Part shown: in pieces, positions 1 to 9,979 of the stretch
Numbering within the stretch: the stretch's first letter is position 1
How the letters are laid out: the number at the start of each line of letters is the position of its first letter
NCBI RefSeq assembly: GCF_900186995.1
Contig: NZ_LT906463.1
Span: 1-64,000, forward strand
Length of the DNA: 64,000 bases
Reading direction: 5' to 3'
Source: Haemophilus pittmaniae
GTDB lineage: Bacteria; Pseudomonadota; Gammaproteobacteria; Enterobacterales; Pasteurellaceae
Position numbers and translations under genes: made by a program
The notes under the pieces: generated by a model
The model's input: the letters and a program-made list of their open reading frames with translations, nothing else
Database searches by the model: none
What the model was told of the DNA's origin: nothing

Positions 1-1362
1 GTGAGCCTTTCTACGCTATGGCAAGATTGTCTACTACAGTTACAGGACCAGGTCTCGCCTACGGATTTCAGCACCTGGTTAAGACCATTACAAGCCGATG
101 TCATCTCGGATGATAGCATCGTGCTTTATGCTTCTAATGTGTTTGTTAAAAACTGGGTAGAGACCCATCATTTAGCCCAAATTCAACAGGTTTGCCAGCA
201 GCTTACGCAAAACGCCAATTTACAAATTATTTTAAAAGAAGGCGTTAAGCCTGCCCCTAAAGTAGCACCTGCGGCACCACAAAATAGCGCCCCGGCCAAT
301 TCCCCAGCGGAGGACGACTCCGCAACTACGCCGAGTCATTTTGAATCACACCTCAACCGCAAACATTTGTTTAGTAATTTCGTTGAAGGTAAATCCAACC
401 AATTAGCCCGTGCCGTCGGTCAAAAACTGGCGCTAGCACCGGGTGAATCCACCGCCAATCCATTCTTTTTATATGGTGGTACCGGTTTGGGTAAAACCCA
501 CTTATTACACGCTATTGGCAATGGTATTTTGGCCAATAAACCTAACGCAAGGGTGCTTTATATTCACGCGAATAACTTTATGCAGCATATGGTTAAAGCG
601 ATGCGTGATAATAAAATGGATCAATTTAAAAAATTCTACCGTTCGCTGGATGCGCTATTAGTGGACGATATTCAATTCTTTGCGGAAAAAGAAAAAACCC
701 AAGAGGAATTCTTCCATATTTTTAATAGCCTATTTGAAACCGGCCGACAAATCATTTTAACTTCGGATCGCTATCCAAAAGAAATTGAAAAAATTGAAGA
801 ACGCTTAAAATCCCGTTTCGGTTGGGGCTTAACCACCGCGATCGAGCCACCGGATTTGGAAACCCGCGTTGCCATTTTGCTGAAAAAAGCGGAAGAACAT
901 AATATGGAATTGCCGGAGGAAGTGGCCTTCTTTATCGCGCAACGCCTACGCACCAATGTCCGTGAACTGGAAGGTGCATTAAACCGTGTGAAAGCAATGC
1001 AGGACTTCAAAGGCGGACATATCGATATCGACTTTGTACGCGATACTTTAAAAGATATTCTTGCCCTGCAAGAACGCTTGGTGACCATTGAAAATATTCA
1101 AAAAGTCGTGGCAGAATACTACCGCATTAAAGTAGCGGATTTAAAATCCAAAAGTCGCGCTCGCTCGGTGACCCGCCCTCGGCAAATTGCCATGGCATTA
1201 GCCAAGGAACTCACCAATCGCAGTCTACCGGAAATCGGCCGCGCCTTTGATCGCGACCACACCACCGTACTCAACGCCTGCCGTGAAGTACCCAAATTCC
1301 GCGAAAAAGATAACAGCATTCAAGAAGATTGGGCGAATCTGATTCGTACCTTATCAGCATAA
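1..1362 (+). CDS. dnaA: chromosomal replication initiator DnaA
   Basis: DnaA binds oriC DnaA boxes and, in its ATP form, opens the origin and loads the DnaB helicase. The 453-residue product has the expected layout: domain I at residues 1-80, an Ala/Pro-rich linker to about 110, an AAA+ ATPase domain, and a C-terminal DNA-binding domain. Walker A is GGTGLGKT at 159-166, Walker B is LLVDDIQF around 219-226, and the DnaA signature DRDHTTVL lies at 417-424. The start is GTG at base 1; the following residues, [10 protein letters not shown], match the usual DnaA N-terminus, so the gene is complete. dnaN follows after 11 bases, the standard dnaA-dnaN-recF order. Regulatory sequence upstream lies outside the window. 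Confidence 0.98.
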   Translation: MSLSTLWQDCLLQLQDQVSPTDFSTWLRPLQADVISDDSIVLYASNVFVKNWVETHHLAQIQQVCQQLTQNANLQIILKEGVKPAPKVAPAAPQNSAPANSPAEDDSATTPSHFESHLNRKHLFSNFVEGKSNQLARAVGQKLALAPGESTANPFFLYGGTGLGKTHLLHAIGNGILANKPNARVLYIHANNFMQHMVKAMRDNKMDQFKKFYRSLDALLVDDIQFFAEKEKTQEEFFHIFNSLFETGRQIILTSDRYPKEIEKIEERLKSRFGWGLTTAIEPPDLETRVAILLKKAEEHNMELPEEVAFFIAQRLRTNVRELEGALNRVKAMQDFKGGHIDIDFVRDTLKDILALQERLVTIENIQKVVAEYYRIKVADLKSKSRARSVTRPRQIAMALAKELTNRSLPEIGRAFDRDHTTVLNACREVPKFREKDNSIQEDWANLIRTLSA

Positions 1363-1373
1363 GGAGCCAACCG

Positions 1374-2474
1374 ATGCAATTTAGTATTTCCCGTGAAAAT
1401 CTATTAAAGCCATTGCAACAAGTATGTGGTGTGTTAAGCAATCGCCCAAATATTCCGGTGTTAAATAATGTGCTACTGCAAATCGAAGACAATCGCCTGA
1501 CTATTACCGGTACCGATTTGGAAGTTGAGCTTTCCAGCCGTACCCAACTTTCCTCGTCTACGGCTAATGGCGCCTTTACCATTCCGGCGAAGAAATTTTT
1601 GGATATTTGTCGTACGCTGTCCGATGAATCCGAAATCACCGTGACCTTCGAAGAAGATCGCGCCATCATACAATCCGGTCGCAGTAAATTTAACCTCACC
1701 ACCTTACCGGCCGAGGAATACCCGAATCTAACGGATTGGCAATCGGAAGTTGATTTTGCTTTGGAACAATCCACATTACGTCGTTTAATTGAAGCAACCC
1801 AATTCTCCATGGCCAACCAAGATGCCCGTTATTTCCTAAACGGCATGAAATTTGAAACGGAAGGCAATCTGTTGCGCACCGTGGCCACCGATGGTCACCG
1901 TTTAGCGGTTTGTACCATTGAACTGGAGCAGGAACTGCAAAACCATGCGGTGATTTTACCACGTAAAGGCGTACTGGAATTAAACCGCCTATTGGAAAGC
2001 AGTGATGAACCTGCACGTCTGCAAATCGGCACCAATAATTTACGTATCCATTTAAATCATATTGTGTTCACTTCCAAGCTGATCGATGGCCGTTTCCCGG
2101 ATTATCGTCGAGTCTTACCACGCAATGCGACGCGTATTGTGGAAGGCAGTTGGGAAGCCTTAAAACAAGCTTTTGTGCGTGCTTCTATTCTGTCTAATGA
2201 GCGGGTTCGTAGCGTGCGTTTAAACTTGAGTGAAAACCAACTGAATATCACCGCCTCCAACCCGGAACACGAGGTAGCAGAAGAAACCGTGGATGTAAAT
2301 TATCATGGTGATGAATTGGAAGTGGGCTTTAACGTAACCTATATTTTGGATGTACTTAATGCACTCAAATGCCAACAGGTTCGCATTCGTCTCACCGATG
2401 CCTCCTCCAGCTGTCTCATCGAAGACTGCGATGATGCTAGCGCCGAATATGTCATCATGCCGATGCGTTTATAA
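1374..2474 (+). CDS. dnaN: DNA polymerase III beta sliding clamp
   Basis: The beta clamp is a ring-shaped dimer that tethers DNA polymerase III and many repair proteins to DNA. The product is 366 residues, the same length as the E. coli protein, and begins MQFSISRENL, the normal N-terminus. A longer reading frame starts at 1329 inside dnaA, but the ATG at 1374 has a good ribosome site (AAGGAG at 1361-1366) overlapping the dnaA stop, so it is chosen. The C-terminus YVIMPMRL is the conserved end of the third clamp domain. recF starts 6 bases downstream, implying one operon with dnaA and recF. Confidence 0.97.
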   Translation: MQFSISRENLLKPLQQVCGVLSNRPNIPVLNNVLLQIEDNRLTITGTDLEVELSSRTQLSSSTANGAFTIPAKKFLDICRTLSDESEITVTFEEDRAIIQSGRSKFNLTTLPAEEYPNLTDWQSEVDFALEQSTLRRLIEATQFSMANQDARYFLNGMKFETEGNLLRTVATDGHRLAVCTIELEQELQNHAVILPRKGVLELNRLLESSDEPARLQIGTNNLRIHLNHIVFTSKLIDGRFPDYRRVLPRNATRIVEGSWEALKQAFVRASILSNERVRSVRLNLSENQLNITASNPEHEVAEETVDVNYHGDELEVGFNVTYILDVLNALKCQQVRIRLTDASSSCLIEDCDDASAEYVIMPMRL

Positions 2475-2480
2475 TCGATA

Positions 2481-3557
2481 ATGGCTATTTCCCGCTTAAT
2501 CGTTGAAAAATTTAGAAATTTAAATGCCGTGGATCTGGAGTTTGATCCCGGCTTTAACTTTTTGGTGGGCAATAACGGTAGCGGCAAAACCAGTCTACTG
2601 GAAGCCATTTTCTACCTCGGCCACGGCCGCTCCTTTAAAAGCGCTGTTGCCAATCGAATCATCGCTTACGATGAACCTCATTTCACCCTATTCGGACAAA
2701 TTCAAGAAAGCCAACATCAATGGTCGGTTGGCTTACAAAAGTTACGCCAAGGTAACACTATTACCAAAATCAACGGTGAAGACGGCAATAAAATCGCTGA
2801 TCTCGCTCATCTGTTGCCGATGCAATTAATCACTCCCGAAGGCCTGACGCTACTAAATGGCGGCCCCTCTTTTCGACGGGCGTTTTTGGATTGGGGATTA
2901 TTTCATCACCAAAGCGCCTTTCACAGCGCCTGGCTTGCACTTAATCGACTGTTAAAGCAACGCAACGCCGCATTAAGCCAGCAGCAACCCTATGCAGCGA
3001 TTAAAATTTGGGATATCGAATTAGCCAACTTAGCCCATCAGGTCAGCGATTGGCGCGCTACCTATGCCGAGGAATTACGACCGGAAATTGAAAAAACCTG
3101 TCAATTGTTCTTGCCTGAATTAGAGATTGCCGTCAGTTTTCATCGTGGTTGGGAAAAAGACACCCATTACGGCGAGCTATTACAACAACATTTTGAACGG
3201 GATAAGGCCATCGGTTATACCGTTTCCGGCCCACAAAAAGCTGATTTTCGTTTCAAGGCCAACGGTCTTCCCGTCGAAGATGTGCTATCACGCGGTCAAT
3301 TAAAATTGCTAATGTGTGCATTACGGTTGGCACAGGGCGAGCATTTAATGCAACAAAAACAACGCCATTGCATTTTCCTAATCGATGACTTTGCCTCCGA
3401 ATTGGATCAAACCAAACGCGCGCTACTCGCCGAACGACTACAACAAAGTGGCTCACAGGTTTTTGTCAGTGCCATTACTCAAAACCAACTAAAAGAAATG
3501 CAGCCCACGCAATACAAACTGTTCAGCATTAACAACGGACAAATCAGCGAACTCTAA
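2481..3557 (+). CDS. recF: DNA replication and repair protein RecF
   Basis: RecF is an SMC/ABC-like ATPase that acts with RecO and RecR to load RecA at single-strand gaps. The 358-residue product has Walker A GNNGSGKT at 30-37, the ABC-type signature LSRGQ at 269-273 and Walker B IFLIDD ending near 303. Length and motif order are normal for the family. It starts 6 bases after dnaN and is probably translationally coupled. Its partner recR lies in this window near 27 kb. A dispersed IHF-site repeat begins 16 bases after the stop codon. Confidence 0.97.
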   Translation: MAISRLIVEKFRNLNAVDLEFDPGFNFLVGNNGSGKTSLLEAIFYLGHGRSFKSAVANRIIAYDEPHFTLFGQIQESQHQWSVGLQKLRQGNTITKINGEDGNKIADLAHLLPMQLITPEGLTLLNGGPSFRRAFLDWGLFHHQSAFHSAWLALNRLLKQRNAALSQQQPYAAIKIWDIELANLAHQVSDWRATYAEELRPEIEKTCQLFLPELEIAVSFHRGWEKDTHYGELLQQHFERDKAIGYTVSGPQKADFRFKANGLPVEDVLSRGQLKLLMCALRLAQGEHLMQQKQRHCIFLIDDFASELDQTKRALLAERLQQSGSQVFVSAITQNQLKEMQPTQYKLFSINNGQISEL

Positions 3558-3572
3558 CATTTTTCAATCATA

Positions 3573-3635
3573 TCTAATAAAATCAATAACTTAGACATTA
3601 TTTTAGGAAAAACTTATATTTTACACAGGGCGTTT
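3573..3635 (+). repeat. IHF-site intergenic repeat, copy 1
   Basis: First of 14 related copies. The arms TCTAA and TTAGA flank the IHF consensus match AATCAATAACTTA (3581-3593). The conserved middle TTTTAGGAAAAACTT follows, and the copy ends in AGGGCGTTT. It sits between convergent recF and purL. Confidence 0.85.
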
Positions 3636-3712
3636 GGAAAACCTTCTCCCCCCCGACTCACCCAGTCTACATTCAGAAAAGTAAATGTGCCCACCTGTAA
3701 TCATTTATCCTC

Positions 3713-3742
3713 AATAAAAAAGCCGACTTAATGTCGGCTTTT
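3713..3742 (-). terminator. intrinsic terminator of purL, possibly bidirectional
   Basis: The stem AGCCGAC/GTCGGCT (3721-3727 and 3733-3739) has a 5-base loop. The A-run at 3716-3720 becomes a U-run on the minus strand, 20 bases past the purL stop. The T-run on the plus side is short, so termination of recF is weaker. Confidence 0.8.
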
Positions 3743-3760
3743 AGGCATAAATGACAATGT

Positions 3761-6700
3761 TTATTTCAAAGCAACTCTCGCATTTCTAAAAATTCGCATC
3801 CAAGCGCCGTCTTCAGACCAATCTTCCGGATACCAAGAGTTGCTCACTGCGCGGAATACGCGTTCCGGGTGTGGCATCATGGCAGCGATGCGGCCATCAA
3901 CGTTGGAAATCGCGGTGATCCCTAATACGGAGCCATTCGGGTTAGCCGGATAGGTTTCGGTCACATTCAAATAACTGTCCACATATTGACCAACGATCAA
4001 ATTTTGTGCCTGTAATGCGGCCAATTGTGCTGCATCCTTAAATTCTACACGACCTTCCCCATGGGATACTGCGATCGGCATATGCGAGCCGGCCATGCCG
4101 CTGAACCAAAGCGAGTTGGTGTCATTAATTTTCACCATTGCCGCACGGGCTTCAAAGCGTTCGGATTTATTACGCACGAAACGTGGCCAGTTTTCTGCAC
4201 CTGGGATAATTTCTGCAAGCGTAGAGATAAATTGACAGCCGTTACACACACCAAGAGAAAGCGTATTTTCATTCGCGAAGAATTGGCTAAATTGATCACG
4301 CAATTGCGGATTAAACAAAATCGATTTTGCCCAACCGCCGCCGGCACCTAATACGTCACCGTAAGAGAAACCACCACAGGCTACCATCGCATTGAAGTCA
4401 TTTAGGTTGTAACGACCCGCCATTAAATCACTCATATGTACATCGATTGCCGCAAAACCTGCGCGGTCAAAGGCAGCCGCCATTTCAACATGGCTATTAA
4501 CGCCCTGCTCACGCAATACAGCAACTTTCGGACGCACACCTTTCACAATATAAGGCGCGGCAATATCTTCATTCACATCATAACTTAAATGTGCAGATAG
4601 GCCTTTGTTGTTAGTCGCTTTTTTCGCAGCAAACTCTTGATCGGCACATTCCGGATTATCACGTAAACGTTGCATTTGATGGGTTAATTCAGACCAGATT
4701 GCGCGTAACTCGGAGCGTTTTTCGCTTAATAGTTTTTTATTGCCACGGGCAATTACAAATTGATCATCTGCAGTCACTGCACCCAATTCTTTGGTTAAAT
4801 GAATCAAATTGTGTGCTTTCAAGACATCACGTACCGCGCTCAGATCGTTTTCACGCACTTGGATCACGGCACCAAGCTCTTCATTGAATAACACCGCCAG
4901 ATTATCATCACCCAACGCGGAAATATCGACTTCCACGCCACAATGGCCGGCAAACGCCATTTCCGCCAAGGTGGTAATTAACCCGCCATCGGAACGGTCG
5001 TGATAGGCCAATAATTTACTCTCTGCCACTAAAGCCTGCATTGCATCGAAGAAATCTTTTAAGCTTTGTACATTCACTACATCGGCCGGTTTATCACCCA
5101 ATTGTTTATAGACTTGAGCCAGTGCGGTAGCCCCTAAACGATTGTGGCCTTCCCCCAAATCAATCAATAACAAACGGGACTCGCCTTTATCGGTACGCAA
5201 TTGTGGCGTTACAGTTTTACGTACATCTTCTACACGGGCAAAGGCTGAAATCACCAAAGAAAGCGGAGCGGTTACGGATTTCTTCTCACCATTCTCTTCC
5301 CAAGTAGTTTTCATTGACATTGAGTCTTTTCCCACCGGAATCGTCAATCCCAAGGTTGGACAAAGTTCTTCACCCACGGCCTTCACTGCTTCGTACAAAC
5401 CGGCATCCTCTCCGCCATGGCCGGCGGCTGACATCCAGTTAGCTGAAAGCTTAATGCGTTTAATATCGCCGATATTGGTCGCGGCGATATTGGTGATGGA
5501 CTCCGCTACCGCTAAACGCGCAGAAGCAGCAAAATCCAACAAGGCGACCGGTGCGCGCTCGCCCATCGACATCGCTTCACCATGATAGCTGTCAAGACTT
5601 GCCGTAGTCACCGCCACATCGGACACCGGAATTTGCCATGGGCCGACCATTTGGTCACGCGCCACCATACCGGTAACCGAACGGTCACCAATGGTGATGA
5701 GGAAAGTTTTTTCGGCAACCACCGGCAAACGTAACACGCGATGCAATGCATCCTTAATTTGTATGCCCTCTTGAGCCAATGGCGCATTCGTTACGGATTT
5801 TTTACTGACATCACGGGTCATTTTCGGCGTTTTACCCAATAACACATTCATCGGCAAATCAATCGGATTATTGTCGAAATGTGTGTCATGTAAGGTTAAG
5901 TGTTTTTCTTCGGTGGCTTCGCCAATAACCGCAAACGGCGCGCGCTCACGTTCACAGAGTGCGGTAAATAATGCGAGTTTTTCCGGTGCAACGGCTAACA
6001 CGTAGCGCTCTTGCGATTCGTTACACCAAATTTCTAGTGGCGACATACCTTTTTCATCACAAAGGATTGAACGCAAATCAAATTTACCGCCACGTTCACC
6101 ATCGTGCACCAATTCCGGCATCGCATTCGATAAACCGCCGGCGCCAACGTCATGGATAAATAAAATTGGGTTGTCATCACCTAGCTGCCAGCAACGGTCA
6201 ATCACCTCTTGGCAACGGCGTTCCATTTCCGGATTTTCCCGTTGTACGGAAGCAAAATCCAAATCCTCTTTGGATTTACCACTATCCATAGAAGAAGCGG
6301 CACCGCCCCCCAAGCCGATATTCATCGCCGGCCCACCCAATACGATCAATTTAGCGCCAACCGGAATTTCCCCTTTTTGCACATGTTCGGCACGAATATT
6401 GCCAATACCGCCAGCTAACATAATCGGTTTATGGTAACCACGCACTTCCTCACCGTTAAAACTATTTACTTTTTCTTCATAGGTTCGGAAATAGCCCAAT
6501 AACGCCGGACGACCAAATTCGTTATTAAACGCCGCGCCGCCCAATGGGCCTTCGATCATAATATCCAATGCTGAAGCAATCCGGCTTGGTTTGGAAAGCG
6601 GATTTTCCCAAGGTTGTTCAAAGTTTGGGATCACCAAGTTAGAAACGGAAAACCCCGTTAACCCGGCTTTTGGTTTAGCGCCACGGCCGGTTGCCCCTTC

Positions 6701-7654
6701 ATCACGAATTTCCCCACCAGAACCGGTCGCTGCGCCCGGGAATGGAGAAATTGCCGTCGGATGGTTATGGGTTTCCACTTTCATCAAAATATGTGCATCT
6801 TCTTGGTGATAACGGTATTGGCCGTCTTGATCGGCAAAGAAACGACCAACTTTGGAGCCTTCCATTACCGCGGCATTATCCTTATAGGCAGAAAGCACAA
6901 AATCCGGGGTTTTCTCAAAGGTATTTTTAATCATTTTAAACAGGGACTTATCCTGTTTTTCGCCGTCGATTATCCAATCAGCATTAAAGATTTTGTGACG
7001 GCAATGCTCGGAGTTGGCTTGGGCAAACATGTACAATTCGATATCGTGCGGGTTGCGCCCCAATTTAGTGAAGTTTTCCACCAAATAATCGATTTCATCC
7101 TCCGCTAAGGCAAGCCCCAATTCTACGTTGGCGGTCACTAGTGCGGCACGACCACCAGCTAAAACATCCACGGTTTTGAATGGTTTCGGATCTTGGTGAC
7201 GGAATAAAACATCCGCTTCAGCCGGCGTACGCACCACGGTTTCCATCATTCGATCATGCAACAGAGCACTTAATAAAGTGCTTTCCTGCTCGTTGAGCGC
7301 GCGGGTTAATTCAAAATAATAGGCTAAACCACGTTCGATACGTGCCACTTCGCTAAGGCCACAGTTATGGGCGATATCGGTCGCTTTGGAAGACCAAGAA
7401 GAAATCGTCCCGATACGCGGAATCACAATAAAACATTCCCCTTTAGCTTCATGCTCTGCCAAAGTCGGACCGTAGTGTAATAAGGCTTTTAGCTTGCTCT
7501 CCTGGTCTGTTGAAAACGCTTGCTCAAGTTCCACAAAATGCATGTATTCCGCATAAACGGATTGAACCGGTAACTGATGTTGTTGAAATTTTTGCATTAA
7601 AGCATTGATTCGGAATTCGGAAAGGGCCGGTGAGCCACGAAATGTTTGCAACAT
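3761..7654 (-). CDS. purL: phosphoribosylformylglycinamidine synthase
   Basis: PurL converts FGAR, glutamine and ATP to FGAM, the fourth step of purine synthesis. The 1297-residue protein is the large single-chain form (E. coli 1295). It carries an N-terminal linker domain, the PurM-like synthetase halves, and a C-terminal class I glutamine amidotransferase. The amidotransferase nucleophile lies in LGVCNGCQF near residue 1137; the His and Glu of its triad are in HPERVF (1262 and 1264). The start [12 protein letters not shown] is the normal N-terminus. Upstream lies a consensus PurR operator overlapping the likely promoter, so expression should fall when purines are plentiful. The gene stands alone between convergent recF and the PTS cluster. 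Confidence 0.98.
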   Translation of the reverse strand: MLQTFRGSPALSEFRINALMQKFQQHQLPVQSVYAEYMHFVELEQAFSTDQESKLKALLHYGPTLAEHEAKGECFIVIPRIGTISSWSSKATDIAHNCGLSEVARIERGLAYYFELTRALNEQESTLLSALLHDRMMETVVRTPAEADVLFRHQDPKPFKTVDVLAGGRAALVTANVELGLALAEDEIDYLVENFTKLGRNPHDIELYMFAQANSEHCRHKIFNADWIIDGEKQDKSLFKMIKNTFEKTPDFVLSAYKDNAAVMEGSKVGRFFADQDGQYRYHQEDAHILMKVETHNHPTAISPFPGAATGSGGEIRDEGATGRGAKPKAGLTGFSVSNLVIPNFEQPWENPLSKPSRIASALDIMIEGPLGGAAFNNEFGRPALLGYFRTYEEKVNSFNGEEVRGYHKPIMLAGGIGNIRAEHVQKGEIPVGAKLIVLGGPAMNIGLGGGAASSMDSGKSKEDLDFASVQRENPEMERRCQEVIDRCWQLGDDNPILFIHDVGAGGLSNAMPELVHDGERGGKFDLRSILCDEKGMSPLEIWCNESQERYVLAVAPEKLALFTALCERERAPFAVIGEATEEKHLTLHDTHFDNNPIDLPMNVLLGKTPKMTRDVSKKSVTNAPLAQEGIQIKDALHRVLRLPVVAEKTFLITIGDRSVTGMVARDQMVGPWQIPVSDVAVTTASLDSYHGEAMSMGERAPVALLDFAASARLAVAESITNIAATNIGDIKRIKLSANWMSAAGHGGEDAGLYEAVKAVGEELCPTLGLTIPVGKDSMSMKTTWEENGEKKSVTAPLSLVISAFARVEDVRKTVTPQLRTDKGESRLLLIDLGEGHNRLGATALAQVYKQLGDKPADVVNVQSLKDFFDAMQALVAESKLLAYHDRSDGGLITTLAEMAFAGHCGVEVDISALGDDNLAVLFNEELGAVIQVRENDLSAVRDVLKAHNLIHLTKELGAVTADDQFVIARGNKKLLSEKRSELRAIWSELTHQMQRLRDNPECADQEFAAKKATNNKGLSAHLSYDVNEDIAAPYIVKGVRPKVAVLREQGVNSHVEMAAAFDRAGFAAIDVHMSDLMAGRYNLNDFNAMVACGGFSYGDVLGAGGGWAKSILFNPQLRDQFSQFFANENTLSLGVCNGCQFISTLAEIIPGAENWPRFVRNKSERFEARAAMVKINDTNSLWFSGMAGSHMPIAVSHGEGRVEFKDAAQLAALQAQNLIVGQYVDSYLNVTETYPANPNGSVLGITAISNVDGRIAAMMPHPERVFRAVSNSWYPEDWSEDGAWMRIFRNARVALK

Positions 7655-7712
7655 AGGAGCAACCTTTTATTTTGAATGGAAATGAAAAAACGCGGGCATT
7701 ATAAAGGAAAAG

Positions 7713-7741
7713 ATAATAAAACGAAAACGTTTGCGTGCCTT
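7713..7741 (-). promoter_or_regulatory. PurR operator and purL promoter
   Basis: On the minus strand 7736-7721 reads ACGCAAACGTTTTCGT, the full 16-base PurR operator consensus of E. coli. A likely -10 box TATTAT lies just downstream (7718-7713), so bound repressor would cover the -35/-10 spacer. No strong -35 is visible. The operator lies about 70-80 bases before the purL start codon. Confidence 0.85.
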
Positions 7742-7805
7742 GTGTGGCGCAAAAAATAGCGTTTTTAAAGAGGCCATTTGACGAAATATTGGATTTTCAA
7801 ACCGA

Positions 7806-7869
7806 ACCTAATAAAATCAATGACTTAGGTGGCATTTTAGGAAAAACGTAAATTTTTGAGGGGGCGTTT
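7806..7869 (+). repeat. IHF-site intergenic repeat, copy 2
   Basis: The arms ACCTAA and TTAGGT bracket the IHF match AATCAATGACTTA. The middle ATTTTAGGAAAAAC and a terminal GGGGCGTTT follow. The copy lies between the purL promoter and the gene downstream of the mannose PTS. Confidence 0.85.
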
Positions 7870-7897
7870 TATCAGGACGGACAAGTGCCGTCCCGGC

Positions 7898-8281
7898 TTA
7901 ATTATCCGTTTGGGAGAGATGGGCTTTTGATAACGCTAATAAACGCGCCAATTCAGCTTTGCCTTTATCAGAAAGCACTTTGTTTTCCTCTTGCAATTGG
8001 CTAGCTCGCATCGCGATAAAACGTAAATAATCGGGATTACCGCTTTGTTTAAATTGGCTTTCCGCCTGTTGCATTTCCTGAAAGGCTTTATTAGTTTGGC
8101 TAATCAGAATTTTTTGCCCAAGCAACACTAGCAAGGCCGCCACCAATGCGGCTAGCGTGCCGTAACCTTGTGTCGGGTAATACAAGAGCCCTGCCAAAAT
8201 AAACAGCCCGGTCACCAAACGGGACGAATTTTTTACCCAGCCTTCGGCTGGTGGTGCTTGAATTAAATCTTTTAATTTCAT
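7898..8281 (-). CDS. small membrane protein behind the mannose PTS genes
   Basis: I do not recognise a named family. The 127-residue product has a short cytoplasmic start (MKLKDLIQAPPAEGW), two adjacent hydrophobic segments around residues 22-57, and a charged, probably helical C-terminal half rich in Gln, Glu and Lys. A longer frame opens at 8296, but those codons lie inside the preceding terminator hairpin, so the ATG at 8281 is preferred; no clear Shine-Dalgarno is visible for either. It follows manZ in the same direction but beyond an intrinsic terminator, so it would be expressed only by read-through or from its own promoter. Any link to sugar uptake is inference from position. Confidence 0.6.
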   Translation of the reverse strand: MKLKDLIQAPPAEGWVKNSSRLVTGLFILAGLLYYPTQGYGTLAALVAALLVLLGQKILISQTNKAFQEMQQAESQFKQSGNPDYLRFIAMRASQLQEENKVLSDKGKAELARLLALSKAHLSQTDN

Positions 8282-8284
8282 AAT

Positions 8285-8308
8285 AAAAAAGGGCAACCGA
8301 AGTTGCCC
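8285..8308 (-). terminator. intrinsic terminator after manZ
   Basis: On the minus strand GGGCAAC-TTCG-GTTGCCC is followed by six Ts (8290-8285). It is a compact 7-bp stem with a stable TTCG loop, 21 bases after the manZ stop, and it separates manXYZ from the small membrane protein gene. Confidence 0.88.
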
Positions 8309-8328
8309 TGTGCAAGCAAGAATATCGA

Positions 8329-9162
8329 TTAAGCAAGAATGCCGAAATAGTAACCTAAAATTCCCACGCCGAATAGCGCAAAAATAATGTACATTGCGTT
8401 AATTTTCTTACGCAATAAATACATACAAAGGAAAGTTAAGCCCAATGCGGCCATTCCTGGCAACAATTCGTCCAACACGCTTTGTACGGTGGTAACCACT
8501 TCACTACCTTGTTGGTTTACATAACGGGATAACTCCAACGGAATGTTGATCGTCGTCCATTTAGAAACCAACGCCCCCATCACAAAGAGACCGAGAATAG
8601 ACGCCCCCTGCGTAAGTTTTTGTAAACGGCCACCGCCCATATCGTTCACGATTTCAGTACCTTTTTCATAACCGTATTTGAAACCGTACCAACGAGTTAA
8701 AGCACGGCAGATATTGATACCGATGAAGAATAACAAAGGTCCGAGTAAACTACCGGTAATCGCCAGACCGGCCCCAAGTGCCGCTAATACTGGACGCAAG
8801 GTTCCCCAGAAAATCGGGTCACCAACCCCGGCTAATGGTCCCATTAGACCGACTTTAACCCCGCTGATTGCAGCATCGTCAATGTCTTTACCGTTAGCGC
8901 GTTCTTGTTCCATCGCAGCGGTAACCCCCATGATGGCCGACCCCACCCAAGGTTGGGTGTTAAAGAATTCCAAATGGCGTTTCAAGGCAGCCGCTTGGTC
9001 TTCTTTTTTGCTGTATAAGCGTTTGATCGCCGGAATCATCGATACGCAGAAACCCATTGACTGCATACGTTCGAAGTTGAATGAACCCAAAAGGAAGGTT
9101 GAGCGCCAGTAAGTGCTACGAATATCGCCTTTGGTTAAAGAGATTTTTTGTTGTTCGCTCAT
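8329..9162 (-). CDS. manZ: PTS mannose-family transporter subunit IID
   Basis: The IID membrane subunit pairs with IIC to move mannose, glucose or an amino sugar across the inner membrane while IIAB phosphorylates it. The 277-residue product (E. coli ManZ 283) has the family's soluble N-terminal part, the conserved stretch GPLAGVGDPIFWGTLRP and C-terminal hydrophobic helices ending LGYYFGILA. It starts 2 bases after manY ends and is the last of three adjacent genes transcribed together. Substrate cannot be assigned from sequence; mannose/glucose is the usual choice. Confidence 0.95.
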   Translation of the reverse strand: MSEQQKISLTKGDIRSTYWRSTFLLGSFNFERMQSMGFCVSMIPAIKRLYSKKEDQAAALKRHLEFFNTQPWVGSAIMGVTAAMEQERANGKDIDDAAISGVKVGLMGPLAGVGDPIFWGTLRPVLAALGAGLAITGSLLGPLLFFIGINICRALTRWYGFKYGYEKGTEIVNDMGGGRLQKLTQGASILGLFVMGALVSKWTTINIPLELSRYVNQQGSEVVTTVQSVLDELLPGMAALGLTFLCMYLLRKKINAMYIIFALFGVGILGYYFGILA

Positions 9163-9164
9163 AA

Positions 9165-9962
9165 TTATAGTCCTTCTAGTTCATCATCGGCCAATTCACG
9201 CGCTCTGCTAGTTGCCGGCGCGGCAGTGCCTTGGTTGTTGAAATTTAATTGAATGTAAAGCATTGCCAAACAGGTACCTAAAATACCCAAACCAACTAAG
9301 TTGTAGTTGGTGAAGGCGGCAATCACGAAACCTAAGAAGAAGAACGGCATTAATGCACCGGCACGCATCATATTGATCACCATTGCATAACCGACTACAA
9401 CGATAAAGCCACCGGCAATTTGTAAACCGCGGGTTACCACTTCAGGAATTGAGTTTAAGGCCTCGGTAACTGTATCGGTACCGGCAACCAAAGCAACGAA
9501 GAAAGTTGGAATAGCTACACGCAAAGCTTGCAAGAATAAACCGGTGAAATGACACAACTCGATGCCGCGGAAATTGGCATTTGCGGCAAAATCATCCGCT
9601 TTATGTTGTAGGAAGATAGTAAGTGTACGCACAAAGATAGTAAGCACTTGGCCGGCAGCCGCTACCGGAATAGCAATCGCTAACGCCGCACCTTTATCTT
9701 GACCACCTTTAATCACCAAAATAGTCGCGATAACTGATGCTAGGGCCGCATCCGGAGCCATTGCCGCACCGACGTTCATCCAACCTAGAGCGACTAATTC
9801 CAAGGTACCACCGACAATAATACCGGTTTCTAAATCGCCCAAAACAAGACCGACTAATGTACAGGCCACCAACGGACGGTGGGTTTGGCGTTCATCCAAC
9901 ACACTGCCCATCCCGCAAATGGCTGCCACAAGGGTAACCAAAATAATTTCCATGGAAGTCAT
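9165..9962 (-). CDS. manY: PTS mannose-family transporter subunit IIC
   Basis: This is the main translocating subunit of the mannose-type PTS. The 265-residue, strongly hydrophobic protein contains the IIC hallmarks MGSVLDERQTHRPLV near the N-terminus, GGTLELVALGWMNVGAA and GYAMVINMMRAG. Length matches E. coli ManY (266). The ATG at 9962 has a GAGGT ribosome site 7-8 bases upstream; an internal Met three codons on is less well placed. It lies between manX and manZ in a tight operon. Confidence 0.95.
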   Translation of the reverse strand: MTSMEIILVTLVAAICGMGSVLDERQTHRPLVACTLVGLVLGDLETGIIVGGTLELVALGWMNVGAAMAPDAALASVIATILVIKGGQDKGAALAIAIPVAAAGQVLTIFVRTLTIFLQHKADDFAANANFRGIELCHFTGLFLQALRVAIPTFFVALVAGTDTVTEALNSIPEVVTRGLQIAGGFIVVVGYAMVINMMRAGALMPFFFLGFVIAAFTNYNLVGLGILGTCLAMLYIQLNFNNQGTAAPATSRARELADDELEGL

Positions 9963-9979
9963 AAAAATTTACCTCTTAA

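Noticed and set aside
5142..5585. 147-codon open frame on the + strand
   Set aside because: Antisense to purL in a well-conserved part; composition follows the purL codons and it has no ribosome site.
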